Positions 9,012-18,210 of a stretch of DNA of 64,000 bases are shown here, piece by piece. The DNA lies in contig JAMOOP010000108.1 in the NCBI GenBank assembly GCA_027065385.1, positions 28,628 through 92,627 of the forward strand, given 5' to 3'. A model generated the notes under the pieces. The model did no database searches. It was given only the letters and a program-made list of their open reading frames with translations, and was not told where the DNA came from. The position numbers were made by a program, and so were the translations under genes. Each line of letters opens with the position of its first letter. The stretch's first letter is position 1. Origin of the DNA: Campylobacteraceae bacterium (GTDB lineage: Bacteria > Campylobacterota > Campylobacteria > Campylobacterales > Sulfurovaceae).

Positions 9012-11435
9012 ATGCAAGTTGAAGTGTCAAGAAGAAAATTTCTTCAGGGTACGGTTGCAATGAGTGTGGTTGGTGGCTCAGCGTTGAGTGTTACCAATCT
9101 TTTGGGTAATGAGCATGAGTCTCATGGTGTAGCCAAATCGGTTACGACAAAAACAGGAACAGGTGAAGCTACAGAGGTAGCAACACTATGTGAAATGTGT
9201 GTAAATAAGTGTGCTGCTGTTGCTAGAGTGGAAGATGGAGTAGTTACTAAACTAAATCCTAATCCAATGTTTCCAAAATCAAAAAATATGTTATGTCCAA
9301 GAGGAAATGCAGGAATTCAAGCTCTGTATGACCCTGATAGACTAAAATCACCTATGATTAGAATTGGGAAAAAAGGTGAAGGTAAATTTAAAAAAGTTAC
9401 ATGGGAAGAAGCTTATAATGCTATTTTAAATGGTACTGATAAATTCCCTGGTATGGCGAAAATTTTAGATGAAGAGAAAGATAATCGTTCATCTTTCTTG
9501 TTCTGTGCTGGTGAGGGTATGGCAGAGCATACATTTAAAACTTTCTATAGTGCATTTGGTTCATCTAACTGGTTAAATCATGCCTCAATTTGTCTGCAAA
9601 CTGTATCATCTGCTTATGGTGTAACTTTAGGTGCATATCCACAAGCTGATTTAGATAATGCAGAGTATATTATTATGGCAGGAGCTAATAGAGCTGAAGC
9701 TATTGTAACACCTGATACAATGGACGCATTTAAAAGAACTAAAGGTAGAGGTGCTAAACTTATTTGTGTTGACCCAAGATTTACAAATACAGCTGCAAAA
9801 TCTGATAAATGGTTAGCAATTAACCCTGGTACTGATTTAGCTTTTGTTTTAGCACTTACTTATGTTGTTTTAAATGAAGAGTTATATAATAAAAAGTATG
9901 TAGAAGAGAACTTTAATGGTTTTGAAGAGTATAAATCTCATGTATTAAGTAGTAAATATACTCCAGAGTGGGCTGAAAAAATTACTGCTATAAAAGCAAA
10001 AGATATTTATAGTGTAGCTAGAGAGTTTATGGCTCATGCTCCTAAAGCTGTTTATTATCCTGGTAGAAGAAGTACATTTGCTAGTAATGATTTCCAACTT
10101 AGAAGAGCTATGGCAATATTTCAAGGCTTAGGTGGTGGACTTGATACTAAAGGTGGTCTTATTTTTGGTAAAAAGTTAAAACTTGGTAAACATAAAGGTT
10201 TAGAGCCTCTATATGCACAAGCTGAAGCTAGAGCTATTAAGAAAATAGAAAATCAAGAAGCAGGTAAAGCTGAATATGAAGATTGTGCTATTGTAACAGG
10301 TAGTGGTTCTTGGCTTGGTTGGAGAAATAGATATATCGAAGATAAAATGCCATATAAAGTTAGAGGTATGTTTATTTATAAACACAACCCTATGATGAAT
10401 ATGCCAAATAGAGCCAAAACTGCTAAAATGTTAGAAAAAATGGAGTTAGTTGTAGCAATTGATACAATGCCTAGTGATACTGTAATGTATGCTGATGTGG
10501 TTTTACCAGAGTGCACATATTTGGAAAGAACTGACCCAGTTAAAACATTTGCAGGAGTTGAGCCATCTATTGCTCAAAGAAATAAAGTAATTGAGCCTAT
10601 GTTTGAAACAAAACCTGTTATGGCAATAATGAAAGGTTTAACTGAAAAAATCTCTAAACCACTATTTGAAATTAGTAAAAAGTATGATGAAGATGTTCAA
10701 GATGAGATAAAAGATAGTAGTGAAGCAGAAGTTTATGAAGGCTTTGATTTAACTAAACCATTTGAACACTCTCAAGAAGAGGTTAATGAACACATGGTAA
10801 AAAGTGTTTATGGTGAAGAGGCTGTAAAAGCTTTAAAAGAGCATGGAGTATTCTATCCAAATATGGATAAATATTATAAAGCTATATCTGTAAATGAACA
10901 TCAATATTATCCTGAAAAAGCAAAATCTTATAGTGTGAATGGTGGAAAACCTAAAACAGCTAGTAAAAAAGTAGAGTGTAATCTTGCTAACTTAGCTAAA
11001 AAAGGTATAGACCCTATGCCAACTTGGAAAGATGAGTATAACTTTAAGGTTGAAGAAGGTAAGTTTAGAATGCTTACAGGAAGACATGCACAATTTACTC
11101 AAAGTGGAACGGCTAATAACTCTGTTCTTAGAGATTTAATTATGGAAAACTACGCATGGATTAATAAACGAGTTGCCAAAGAAAAAGGTATTAGATTTGG
11201 TGATAAGGTAGAAATTAGTAGTCGTATTGGTAAGGTTGTAATTAAAGCATATCCAACAGAAAAGATTGCACCAAATACAGTATTCTTTGTGCATGGATTT
11301 GGAGAAGAGAGTGAAGCCTTAACTTGGGCATATAAAAATGGTGGAAATGATAATGCAATAATAGAAGATATTATAGAGCCAGTTTATGGTGCGGCATCAA
11401 TGCATGAAACCAATGTAGAAATAAGAAAGGTGTAA
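9012..11435 (+). CDS. psrA: Molybdopterin catalytic subunit, polysulfide/thiosulfate reductase family
   Basis: Periplasmic catalytic subunit that reduces polysulfide (or thiosulfate) using bis-MGD molybdenum. The twin-arginine signal SRRKFLQG starts at residue 6. The N-terminal [4Fe-4S] ligand set is CEMCVNKC, then MLCPRGNAG. The likely Mo-ligand cysteine is C194 in ASICLQT. The last third holds the dinucleotide-binding domain (RMLTGRHAQFTQSGTANN). The length of 807 is typical for PsrA/PhsA. Two bases separate it from psrB. Polysulfide versus thiosulfate or tetrathionate cannot be settled from sequence alone. Confidence 0.88.
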   Translation: MQVEVSRRKFLQGTVAMSVVGGSALSVTNLLGNEHESHGVAKSVTTKTGTGEATEVATLCEMCVNKCAAVARVEDGVVTKLNPNPMFPKSKNMLCPRGNAGIQALYDPDRLKSPMIRIGKKGEGKFKKVTWEEAYNAILNGTDKFPGMAKILDEEKDNRSSFLFCAGEGMAEHTFKTFYSAFGSSNWLNHASICLQTVSSAYGVTLGAYPQADLDNAEYIIMAGANRAEAIVTPDTMDAFKRTKGRGAKLICVDPRFTNTAAKSDKWLAINPGTDLAFVLALTYVVLNEELYNKKYVEENFNGFEEYKSHVLSSKYTPEWAEKITAIKAKDIYSVAREFMAHAPKAVYYPGRRSTFASNDFQLRRAMAIFQGLGGGLDTKGGLIFGKKLKLGKHKGLEPLYAQAEARAIKKIENQEAGKAEYEDCAIVTGSGSWLGWRNRYIEDKMPYKVRGMFIYKHNPMMNMPNRAKTAKMLEKMELVVAIDTMPSDTVMYADVVLPECTYLERTDPVKTFAGVEPSIAQRNKVIEPMFETKPVMAIMKGLTEKISKPLFEISKKYDEDVQDEIKDSSEAEVYEGFDLTKPFEHSQEEVNEHMVKSVYGEEAVKALKEHGVFYPNMDKYYKAISVNEHQYYPEKAKSYSVNGGKPKTASKKVECNLANLAKKGIDPMPTWKDEYNFKVEEGKFRMLTGRHAQFTQSGTANNSVLRDLIMENYAWINKRVAKEKGIRFGDKVEISSRIGKVVIKAYPTEKIAPNTVFFVHGFGEESEALTWAYKNGGNDNAIIEDIIEPVYGAASMHETNVEIRKV

Positions 11436-11437
11436 TA

Positions 11438-12001
11438 ATGGCTAGATATGGAATGGCTTTAGATTACAAAAATTGTATCAATTGTAAAGCGTGTGAAGTT
11501 GCTTGTAAAGAAGAGAATGGTGTTCTTCTTGGAGCAGATAAACATAGAATTTGGGTTGGAGTTAAAGAGATAGAGGGAGAGTATCCATTACTCGATATTG
11601 TATCAAATACTTTTGTGCCAAGTCAATGTCAACATTGTGATGATGCACCATGTCAAATGGTATGTCCTACTAATGCTACATATTATGATGAAAATCATGT
11701 AGTTAGAGTTGATAGTGATAAGTGTATTTTATGTAGTTACTGTATGAATGCGTGTCCTTACGATGCTAGATATGTAGATGATAGAACTATGACTGTTGAT
11801 AAATGTACTTTCTGTAGTGATACAAGATTAGCAAGAGGTGAAACTACTACTGCTTGTCAAAATACTTGTCCTACAAAAGTTAGAACATTTGGTGACCTTG
11901 ATGATTATGACAGTGAAATTAGTGAGTTGCTTAGAACAAGAGAACACTTCTCTTTAAAAGCTAATCTCGGTACTAAACCAAAACTATTTTATCTAACATA
12001 A
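11438..12001 (+). CDS. psrB: Iron-sulfur subunit of the Psr-type complex
   Basis: Electron-transfer subunit linking the membrane anchor to the catalytic subunit. Four cysteine clusters are visible in 187 residues: CINCKACEVACK, CQHCDDAPCQMVCP, CILCSYCMNACP and CTFC with the later CQNTCP, enough for four [4Fe-4S] centres as in PsrB/DmsB proteins. No signal peptide is present, consistent with export as a complex with the twin-arginine subunit. Confidence 0.92.
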   Translation: MARYGMALDYKNCINCKACEVACKEENGVLLGADKHRIWVGVKEIEGEYPLLDIVSNTFVPSQCQHCDDAPCQMVCPTNATYYDENHVVRVDSDKCILCSYCMNACPYDARYVDDRTMTVDKCTFCSDTRLARGETTTACQNTCPTKVRTFGDLDDYDSEISELLRTREHFSLKANLGTKPKLFYLT

Positions 12002-12011
12002 GGAGGTTGAT

Positions 12012-13205
12012 ATGGTAAATAAAGCAAAAGAGTTTGTAGCAACAATTCCTTTCAATAAAGTTAGTATAAAAGAGTTGTTGAGTTTTGAAAAATCGCCACG
12101 AAATATGCTTGTGGCTGTTTTAACAGTGGCATTTATTGCAATGTTTATAATAGGTGTAGCTATCTATTTAACGCATGGACATCATGCTTATAATGTAACA
12201 AGAGAACACCCTTGGGGACTATTAATTGCTGTATATATTTTCTTTGTTGTTAGTTCAACAGGATTATGTATTATTGGTTCTTTGGGTGATGTATTTGGAT
12301 TTAAAGATTATATGTTAATCTCCAAAAGAGCTATTTTTGGTTCTATTGTAACTATTATAGCAGGGTTTGCAGTTATCGCTTTTGAGATAGGTCACCCAGT
12401 TACAATGATGATTTATAATATCTTAAGCCCTGGTTTAACAAGTGCTATTTGGTGGATGGGTACACTTTATGGACTCTATTTAACATTTATGATTATTGAG
12501 TTTGTATTTTTACTTAAAGGTGATATGAAAAAGGCTAAAGTATTTGGTCTAACAGGACTTTTAGTAGGTCTTGCAGCTCACTCAAACTTAGGTTCTGTAT
12601 TTGGTTTCTTAAATGCTAGACCAATTTCAAATGGGGTATTTTATCCAACATACTTTATTTTAACAGCATTTATTACAGGTGTATTTATTGCATTTATAAT
12701 AATGGGCTTTAGATATAATTTAAATTTCCCAGACAAAGTTAAAAAGATGTTAGAGGGTCTTGCAAAAATTCAAGGACTTCTTATATCTATCCTTATTTTC
12801 TTTGTAGCATGGAAACTTTTAACTGATATGTATGGTGGTATGCCTAATCGTGCAGAAGTAGCAGAGCATATTTTAGGTTCAGTTCCTTTCTGGACAGAAG
12901 TAATACTTGCTATGGTTATTCCATTAGTTATTATTTTAAAAACTATGGGTAAAAAACCTGTACTATTCTTTTGGGCATCACTAAGTGGTATGGTTGGTAT
13001 CTTCTTTATGAGATATAATCTTGTTCATGATACACAACTTAAACCTCTTCAAATGTTAAAAGTAAAAGAGTATCAATTAGCACCAGAGTGGATACACTAT
13101 TTCCCAAGTGCAACTGAAATAATGATAAGTCTTGGAGGATTAGGACTTTGTATAGCAATGTACTATGCAGGAACTAAATTCTTTAATTTAGACGAAGACC
13201 ACTAG
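12012..13205 (+). CDS. psrC: NrfD/PsrC-type quinone-binding membrane subunit
   Basis: Integral membrane anchor that exchanges electrons with quinones for the Psr complex. At least eight hydrophobic spans are visible from about residue 30 (NMLVAVLTVAFIAMFIIGVA) to the end. The AFEIGHPVTMMIYNILSPG region matches NrfD family proteins. The 397 residues are longer than the shortest PsrC forms of about 310. AGGAGG (12000-12005) precedes the ATG. Confidence 0.9.
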   Translation: MVNKAKEFVATIPFNKVSIKELLSFEKSPRNMLVAVLTVAFIAMFIIGVAIYLTHGHHAYNVTREHPWGLLIAVYIFFVVSSTGLCIIGSLGDVFGFKDYMLISKRAIFGSIVTIIAGFAVIAFEIGHPVTMMIYNILSPGLTSAIWWMGTLYGLYLTFMIIEFVFLLKGDMKKAKVFGLTGLLVGLAAHSNLGSVFGFLNARPISNGVFYPTYFILTAFITGVFIAFIIMGFRYNLNFPDKVKKMLEGLAKIQGLLISILIFFVAWKLLTDMYGGMPNRAEVAEHILGSVPFWTEVILAMVIPLVIILKTMGKKPVLFFWASLSGMVGIFFMRYNLVHDTQLKPLQMLKVKEYQLAPEWIHYFPSATEIMISLGGLGLCIAMYYAGTKFFNLDEDH

Positions 13206-13224
13206 GTCTTTTTTTCTTCTTTCT

Positions 13225-13252
13225 ATGTCAAGTCTAATATTGGACTTGACAT
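13225..13252 (+). terminator. Hairpin after psrABC
   Basis: ATGTCAAGTC (13225-13234) pairs with GACTTGACAT (13243-13252). The following ACTTCTATCTTC is only moderately U-rich; an earlier CTTTTTTTCTTC run lies between stop and stem. Confidence 0.55.
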
Positions 13253-13328
13253 ACTTCTATCTTCATATATTTAATTTAAGTTTTTATAGATATTATAACA
13301 ACTATTTAAATAATATGGAGTTATATTT

Positions 13329-14414
13329 ATGATAAAACAGACAAAAATTAAAGAGATATTAGAACAAGTTATCTATCCTAGTTTTAATAAAAGTATTGTT
13401 GATTTTGGTTTTCTAAAAGAGATTGATATTAATGAAAATAGAGTATCTATTACACTAGATATTCCATCATTAGACCCTAAAGTAGAGACTCAACTTAGAG
13501 AAGAGATTACTAAAAGAGTATCTTTTTTAGGAGATTTTAATTTAGAGATTACTATTATTAAACCAAAACCAATAAAAGAGACAAGTTCTCATGGAAAAAA
13601 TGTACTTCCTAATATTCAAAATTTTGTAATGGTAAGCTCTGGTAAAGGTGGAGTAGGAAAATCAACCACAACTGTAAATTTAGCCATAGCCTTAGCACAA
13701 CAAGGTAAAAAGGTTGGATTACTAGATGCTGATATATATGGACCAAATATTCCTAGAATGATGGGAATAGAGGGAGTACAACCTGTTTTTTTAGGTAAGA
13801 CTATTAAACCAATATTAGCTCATAATATAAAAATTATGTCTATAGGCTCACTTGTGGAAAGAGGCTCTTCTTTAATATGGAAAGGGGCAATGGTAACACA
13901 AGCTATTGAACAGATGTTAGAAGATATAGATTGGGGCAGTCTTGATGTACTTCTTTTTGATATGCCTCCTGGAACTGGTGATGCTCAATTAGCCCTAGCT
14001 CAAAGTCTGCCTGTAACTTCAGGGGTTTGTGTTACAACTCCTCAAAAAGTAGCTTTAGACGATACTATAAGAAGTATGGATATGTTTACACAACTTCATA
14101 TTCCTATAGCAGGGATTGTAGAAAATATGAGTGGTTTTATATGTCCAGATAATGGAAAAGAGTATAATATATTTGGAAAAGGTACAACACAACCCTTAGC
14201 AGATGCCTACTCTACAGAGGTTTTAGGTGAGATACCTATTGAACCTGCTATTAGAGAGGGAGGTGATAGTGGATTACCAATAACTATATTAGCTCCAAAC
14301 TGCGAAACCTCCAAACGATATAGTCGTATTGCTACAAAACTTTGGAATACTCTTTTAAAAGTAAATGAAGAGGGTGGTGTAGATAATCAATCAATTCAAC
14401 CTACAATATTTTAA
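13329..14414 (+). CDS. mrp: Mrp/ApbC-type P-loop ATPase, iron-sulfur carrier
   Basis: ParA-superfamily ATPase thought to carry and deliver Fe-S clusters. An N-terminal MIP18-like domain occupies about residues 1-90. The deviant Walker A is GKGGVGKST (105-113), followed by DADIYGPNIPRMMG and DMPPGTGDAQL. The C-terminal CxxC that bridges clusters in many Mrp proteins is here CPDN, so the second cysteine is missing. It is a single gene after psrABC, perhaps serving the many Fe-S proteins. Confidence 0.92.
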   Translation: MIKQTKIKEILEQVIYPSFNKSIVDFGFLKEIDINENRVSITLDIPSLDPKVETQLREEITKRVSFLGDFNLEITIIKPKPIKETSSHGKNVLPNIQNFVMVSSGKGGVGKSTTTVNLAIALAQQGKKVGLLDADIYGPNIPRMMGIEGVQPVFLGKTIKPILAHNIKIMSIGSLVERGSSLIWKGAMVTQAIEQMLEDIDWGSLDVLLFDMPPGTGDAQLALAQSLPVTSGVCVTTPQKVALDDTIRSMDMFTQLHIPIAGIVENMSGFICPDNGKEYNIFGKGTTQPLADAYSTEVLGEIPIEPAIREGGDSGLPITILAPNCETSKRYSRIATKLWNTLLKVNEEGGVDNQSIQPTIF

Positions 14415-14485
14415 TATTATATAGAAAAAATGAGTATTTTTGAACCATATAGGTCATATAATTAATAGGTATTTATAATGATTAT

Positions 14486-14506
14486 CCATTTTTTTTATAA
14501 AAATGG
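14486..14506 (+). terminator. Possible terminator after mrp
   Basis: CCATTTTT (14486-14493) and AAAAATGG (14499-14506) form an AU-rich 8-bp stem with an adjoining T run. Weak and judged by eye. Confidence 0.3.
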
Positions 14507-14572
14507 GTAAAATATCACAATAAATACACAAAAGTGTTTTATACTGCAAAAACAAAAACTAAAAGGATTAAA

Positions 14573-14896
14573 ATGACAAAATTCACAAAATTGGCGTTAA
14601 CAGCACTACTAGGTCTTTCTATAATGACAGTATCAGCTTCAGCAGACTCAGCAAAAGGTCAAAAGATTTATGCTAAAAAACTTAAAAAAGTATGTGGTAT
14701 GAATGGTGGAGAGTTTGCTAAAAAACATACTCAAGATGAGTGGAAAAAAATTAGTGAAGATAAAGCTTTAAAAACTGAAATTAAATCAATCTGTAAAGAT
14801 GCAGATGTAGAGAAAATTAAAGATAAATATATTCCAGACCTTAGTGACTTTGTAGTTGAGTTTGCTAGTGATTCAGGAAATGTTCCTAGTTGTTAA
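14573..14896 (+). CDS. Small secreted cytochrome c-like protein without heme motif
   Basis: 107 residues from the ATG at 14573, chosen because AAAAGGATTA precedes it and it begins a clean signal peptide (MTKFTKLALTALLGLSIMT, cleavage near ASADSA). A GTG 39 bases upstream in frame lacks these. The mature part starts SAKGQKIYAKKLKKVCG, resembling the opening helix of class I cytochromes c, but no CXXCH is present. Cysteines occur only in KVCG, SICK and the C-terminal PSC. The function is not known. It follows mrp and the sulfur locus and ends at a strong terminator. Confidence 0.72.
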   Translation: MTKFTKLALTALLGLSIMTVSASADSAKGQKIYAKKLKKVCGMNGGEFAKKHTQDEWKKISEDKALKTEIKSICKDADVEKIKDKYIPDLSDFVVEFASDSGNVPSC

Positions 14897-14901
14897 TCTA
14901 A

Positions 14902-14935
14902 CTGTTCCATTTTATTAAATGGAACAGATTTTCCC
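14902..14935 (+). terminator. Rho-independent terminator
   Basis: An 11-bp perfect stem (CTGTTCCATTT 14902-14912, AAATGGAACAG 14917-14927) with TATT loop is followed by ATTTTCCCC. It ends the 107-residue secreted protein gene. Confidence 0.75.
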
Positions 14936-15055
14936 CTCTTATTAAACTTTCAATATATTTTATAATTTGTATCTATAGTTATCTCTAAAAAATCTCTAAC
15001 AGTTAAAAATACTAATTTAGGTGGTGTGATATTAAAATCACTCATATAAAATATC

Positions 15056-15622
15056 TCATGATAAATAATCCTTTATAAATTTATCACTTTTTTCTTCAAA
15101 AAATTTCATTCTCTCTTTACCTTTTGGCATACTTTTTCTTAAACTCTTCATCTCTTTTAAAAATTCACCAATATTAGAAGGAATTAATTTTTCAATATAT
15201 ATTCTAATTCTTTTTGCCATAGCAGGAGATGCACCACTTGTTGATATAGATATAGTTAAGTCACCTTGTTTAATATATGAGGGAAAGATAAAATCACAAT
15301 ATGCAGTATTGTCAACTGAATTTACTAAAACTCTACTACTTCTACTCTCTTGATATATCTCTTTATGTAACTCTTTTGTATCTGTAGCTACTATTACTAT
15401 ATTATAACCATCTATATCACCTTTTCTATAAGCTCTCTTTTCAATTTCAATATTATATCTTGTAGCAAACTCTAAAAAATCATCTGATACCTCTTTAGTT
15501 ATAACTTTAATCTCTGTTGTAAAATCAACCAATTTTTCTAATTTCTCTAAAGCTATATATCCACCACCAATAAGTAGTATTTTTTTATCTTTAAGGTTTA
15601 AATATGATGGGAAAAATGACAT
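15056..15622 (-). CDS. Precorrin-2 dehydrogenase / sirohydrochlorin ferrochelatase (CysG N-terminal type)
   Basis: NAD-dependent enzyme that oxidises precorrin-2 to sirohydrochlorin, and in Met8p/CysG-type proteins also inserts iron. The Rossmann motif ILLIGGGYIALEKLEKL is at residues 15-31. VNSVDNTAYCDFIFPS and SISTSGASPAMAKRIR are family hallmarks. At 188 residues it is the stand-alone form. It is last in a minus-strand operon with a SUMT gene and heme d1 genes, so it supplies siroheme or the heme d1 precursor. Confidence 0.9.
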   Translation of the reverse strand: MSFFPSYLNLKDKKILLIGGGYIALEKLEKLVDFTTEIKVITKEVSDDFLEFATRYNIEIEKRAYRKGDIDGYNIVIVATDTKELHKEIYQESRSSRVLVNSVDNTAYCDFIFPSYIKQGDLTISISTSGASPAMAKRIRIYIEKLIPSNIGEFLKEMKSLRKSMPKGKERMKFFEEKSDKFIKDYLS

Positions 15623-15625
15623 ATT

Positions 15626-16333
15626 CTACTTCCCCATAAGAGCTAATTTATTTTTAAAATTAGCAATACAGTTACTACACTCTTTTACTGTATTGGTCTC
15701 TACAATAATTTGAAGTGCCTCAGTATTGAGTAGTTTTAACTCATTTTTCTCTACTTTTACAATAGACTCTTTTTTAAATTTAGTAATAATCCGTGAAAAT
15801 GTTTCAGGTGTTAGATTTAAAATACCTGCTATCTCATTATTTTTTAGACGATTAAAAATCGTTGGATTATCAATCATTAAATCAGCAACCTTTGCTTCAG
15901 AAGATAGAATTGTCTCTTTATGTACTAAAGAGGATAGAAGCATAACTTTACTTGTTAGAGACTTTATAAGCCCTAAAGAGAACTGTTTATCATCTAAATA
16001 TTTATACACTTTATTAAAGTGAAGTAAGCCCATTACTCCATCTGTAATGAATTCACAAGTTGCAGGAAAAGGTGCTTTTTCAAAACAAGCATACTCTCCT
16101 ATTGTATCGGGGGCTTTCATTCTTTTTATCTGTACCTGAGAACCTTTTGGAGAGGTTTTATAAAGTTTTACATTTCCTTCAAGTAAAATATAAAAGTAAT
16201 CACTCTCATCACCTTCATAAAATACTATGCTATTTTTTGTAAACTTCTTTAGATACAGACTCTCTTTAAGCTCTTTATGAAATTTTTTATCCAAGTTAGA
16301 AAACATTGGTATATCGTGTATCTCAACCATCAA
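15626..16333 (-). CDS. Crp/Fnr-family transcription regulator
   Basis: An N-terminal cyclic-nucleotide-binding fold (FTKNSIVFYEGDESDYFYILLEG) and a C-terminal winged helix (NNEIAGILNLTPETFSRIITKF) span 235 residues. No N-terminal cysteine cluster of oxygen-sensing FNR is seen; a CSNC pair lies at the extreme C-terminus. It sits inside the siroheme/heme d1 operon, 3 bases before the precorrin-2 dehydrogenase gene, so it may control nitrite or NO respiration genes, as Crp/Fnr proteins of the DNR/NssR kind do. The effector is unknown. Confidence 0.85.
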   Translation of the reverse strand: MMVEIHDIPMFSNLDKKFHKELKESLYLKKFTKNSIVFYEGDESDYFYILLEGNVKLYKTSPKGSQVQIKRMKAPDTIGEYACFEKAPFPATCEFITDGVMGLLHFNKVYKYLDDKQFSLGLIKSLTSKVMLLSSLVHKETILSSEAKVADLMIDNPTIFNRLKNNEIAGILNLTPETFSRIITKFKKESIVKVEKNELKLLNTEALQIIVETNTVKECSNCIANFKNKLALMGK

Positions 16334-16381
16334 ATCACCTTAAATTCTTTTGGTTGATTATACAATATAATTATTAAATTA

Positions 16382-17113
16382 CTATTCGAACCAACTAAGT
16401 TGTTCTCTTAAGTTTACAACCTCACCTACTACTATTAAAGCAGGTGTTGGTAAATCTTTAGCCTTTTCATATATATTTTCTAAAGTTCCAACAACAGTTT
16501 TTGCATCTTTTGTTGTACCTCTACTAATTACAGCAATAGGGTAATCTTTTGATTTTCCTATCTCAATTAATTTTTTACTAATATGTTTTAGTCTATGAAG
16601 TCCCATTAAAAACACAATTGTATCATCGGTTTTATAGTTATCCCAAGGTATTTGAGAATATTCCTTATTTCGGCTCTCATGACCAGTTACTACTCTAAAA
16701 GACACAGTAATTCCTCTATGAGTTACAGGAATTCCTGCATACTCTGGTACTGCAATAGCCGAGGTAATCCCAGGTATAAACTCAAATTTAATTCCTCTCT
16801 CATTTAGATATATAGCCTCTTCTCCTCCTCTACCAAAAACAAGAGGGTCTCCACCTTTTAATCGTACAACTGTTTCATATTGTAACGCACTTTCATAAAT
16901 TACTTGGTTTATCTCCTCTTGTGGCAGAGTATGATGTGAGTCTTCTTTTCCTACATATATAAACTCACACCCATTTTTTGCCTCTTTTAATATATCTGGA
17001 TTTGCTAATCTATCATATATAATTACATCAGCCTCTTGAACTAAACGCAATGCTTTAACTGTTAGTAGTTCAATATCGCCCGGCCCTGCACCTGTTAAAT
17101 ATACCTTCCCCAT
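16382..17113 (-). CDS. cobA: Uroporphyrinogen-III C-methyltransferase (SUMT; CobA/NirE type)
   Basis: SAM-dependent methylation of uroporphyrinogen III to precorrin-2. Family signatures are VYLTGAGPGDIELLTVKAL at the N-terminus, VRLKGGDPLVFGRGGEE and GITSAIAVPEYAGIPVTHR. The 243 residues match a single SUMT domain. The start overlaps the nirF stop (TAATG). In this operon it fills the NirE role for heme d1 as well as siroheme. Confidence 0.94.
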   Translation of the reverse strand: MGKVYLTGAGPGDIELLTVKALRLVQEADVIIYDRLANPDILKEAKNGCEFIYVGKEDSHHTLPQEEINQVIYESALQYETVVRLKGGDPLVFGRGGEEAIYLNERGIKFEFIPGITSAIAVPEYAGIPVTHRGITVSFRVVTGHESRNKEYSQIPWDNYKTDDTIVFLMGLHRLKHISKKLIEIGKSKDYPIAVISRGTTKDAKTVVGTLENIYEKAKDLPTPALIVVGEVVNLREQLSWFE

Positions 17114-18210
17114 TATCTCCTCTCCTTTTGATTATAGATAAATATTCCTGATGGGTGTTCTACTTGAAAAATCTCTCTCTCTAAAAACCACTCATTAGTA
17201 TCTATTACATTAACTTGATTGGCATCATTAACTGATACATATAATTTACTATCAAGATTTGACCATCTTACATGTAATATTTTTCCCTTAAAGGTAAACT
17301 CTTTTATAATTTTAAGTGTTTTAGTATCAACTATTTGAATAGTTGGGAAATCTTTTCCTGAAAATGTAACAGCTAAATATTTTTTATTTGGACTAAGTGC
17401 TGTAAATACTGGAAGCCCTTTCATATCTATATTTTTAATAAATGTAAAATTATTATCATAAACCATAACTTTATTATCTCCAACTGCGGGAATAAAAGTT
17501 CTATCTTTACTTAATGACCAAAAACCAAAATGTGGAACTTTTAGAACAGGTTTATTATCTTTTGCAGTTACTTTAATTTCACTATAACTCATTTTATCTA
17601 AATCTATTACTCCGAAAGATTTACTTAAGAAAAAGCCCACTATATAAGTATTATCTTTTATCATAGCATCAAATGGCATTTGACCCACTTTAAACTCTTT
17701 AAATAGTTTAAAATTTGGTTTATCTTTTCCACTGTTTTCATCTTTATAAACAGAGACTTTATCTTTATCCATTTGAGCAAATATTAAATAGTTTTTATAT
17801 ATTTTAATTCCCACATTTTTAGAACCTGTTACTATTTTATGAATTGGTTTTAAATCTCTAGTTAAAATATCTACAGATTTATCATCATAATTAGCAACTG
17901 CTACAAAGTTCTTACCAATTACAAATCCTATAGCACTTTTAGAGGTTTTATATTCAGCCTCTTTTTTTTCGGTTTCTGGATTAAATTTTACAATATATCC
18001 ATCACGGCTAATAAGATAGCCATCACTTCCATCAAATTTAATAACTCCATGGTTCATATTGTGCATATTTTTCATATGAGACTTAGTTAAACCATCTTCA
18101 ATAATAGCTACAGACTCACTCTCTCTTTCCACTACAAAATATTTCTCTTTAGCAGGTGTTACACCATATAAAATAGCTGTTGCCAATAGCCCTAATATTA
18201 TTTTTTTCAC
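17113..18210 (-). CDS. nirF: NirF-like heme d1 biosynthesis protein
   Basis: Beta-propeller protein related to cytochrome cd1, acting on a late heme d1 precursor in the periplasm. A signal peptide covers roughly residues 1-20 (MKKIILGLLATAILYGVTPA). Repeated beta-strand blades run through the 365 residues, for example YFVVERESESVAIIED, AVANYDDKSVDIL and YLAVTFSGKDFPTIQIVDT. Its position after nirJ, overlapping it by four bases, supports the assignment. Confidence 0.85.
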   Translation of the reverse strand: MKKIILGLLATAILYGVTPAKEKYFVVERESESVAIIEDGLTKSHMKNMHNMNHGVIKFDGSDGYLISRDGYIVKFNPETEKKEAEYKTSKSAIGFVIGKNFVAVANYDDKSVDILTRDLKPIHKIVTGSKNVGIKIYKNYLIFAQMDKDKVSVYKDENSGKDKPNFKLFKEFKVGQMPFDAMIKDNTYIVGFFLSKSFGVIDLDKMSYSEIKVTAKDNKPVLKVPHFGFWSLSKDRTFIPAVGDNKVMVYDNNFTFIKNIDMKGLPVFTALSPNKKYLAVTFSGKDFPTIQIVDTKTLKIIKEFTFKGKILHVRWSNLDSKLYVSVNDANQVNVIDTNEWFLEREIFQVEHPSGIFIYNQKERR

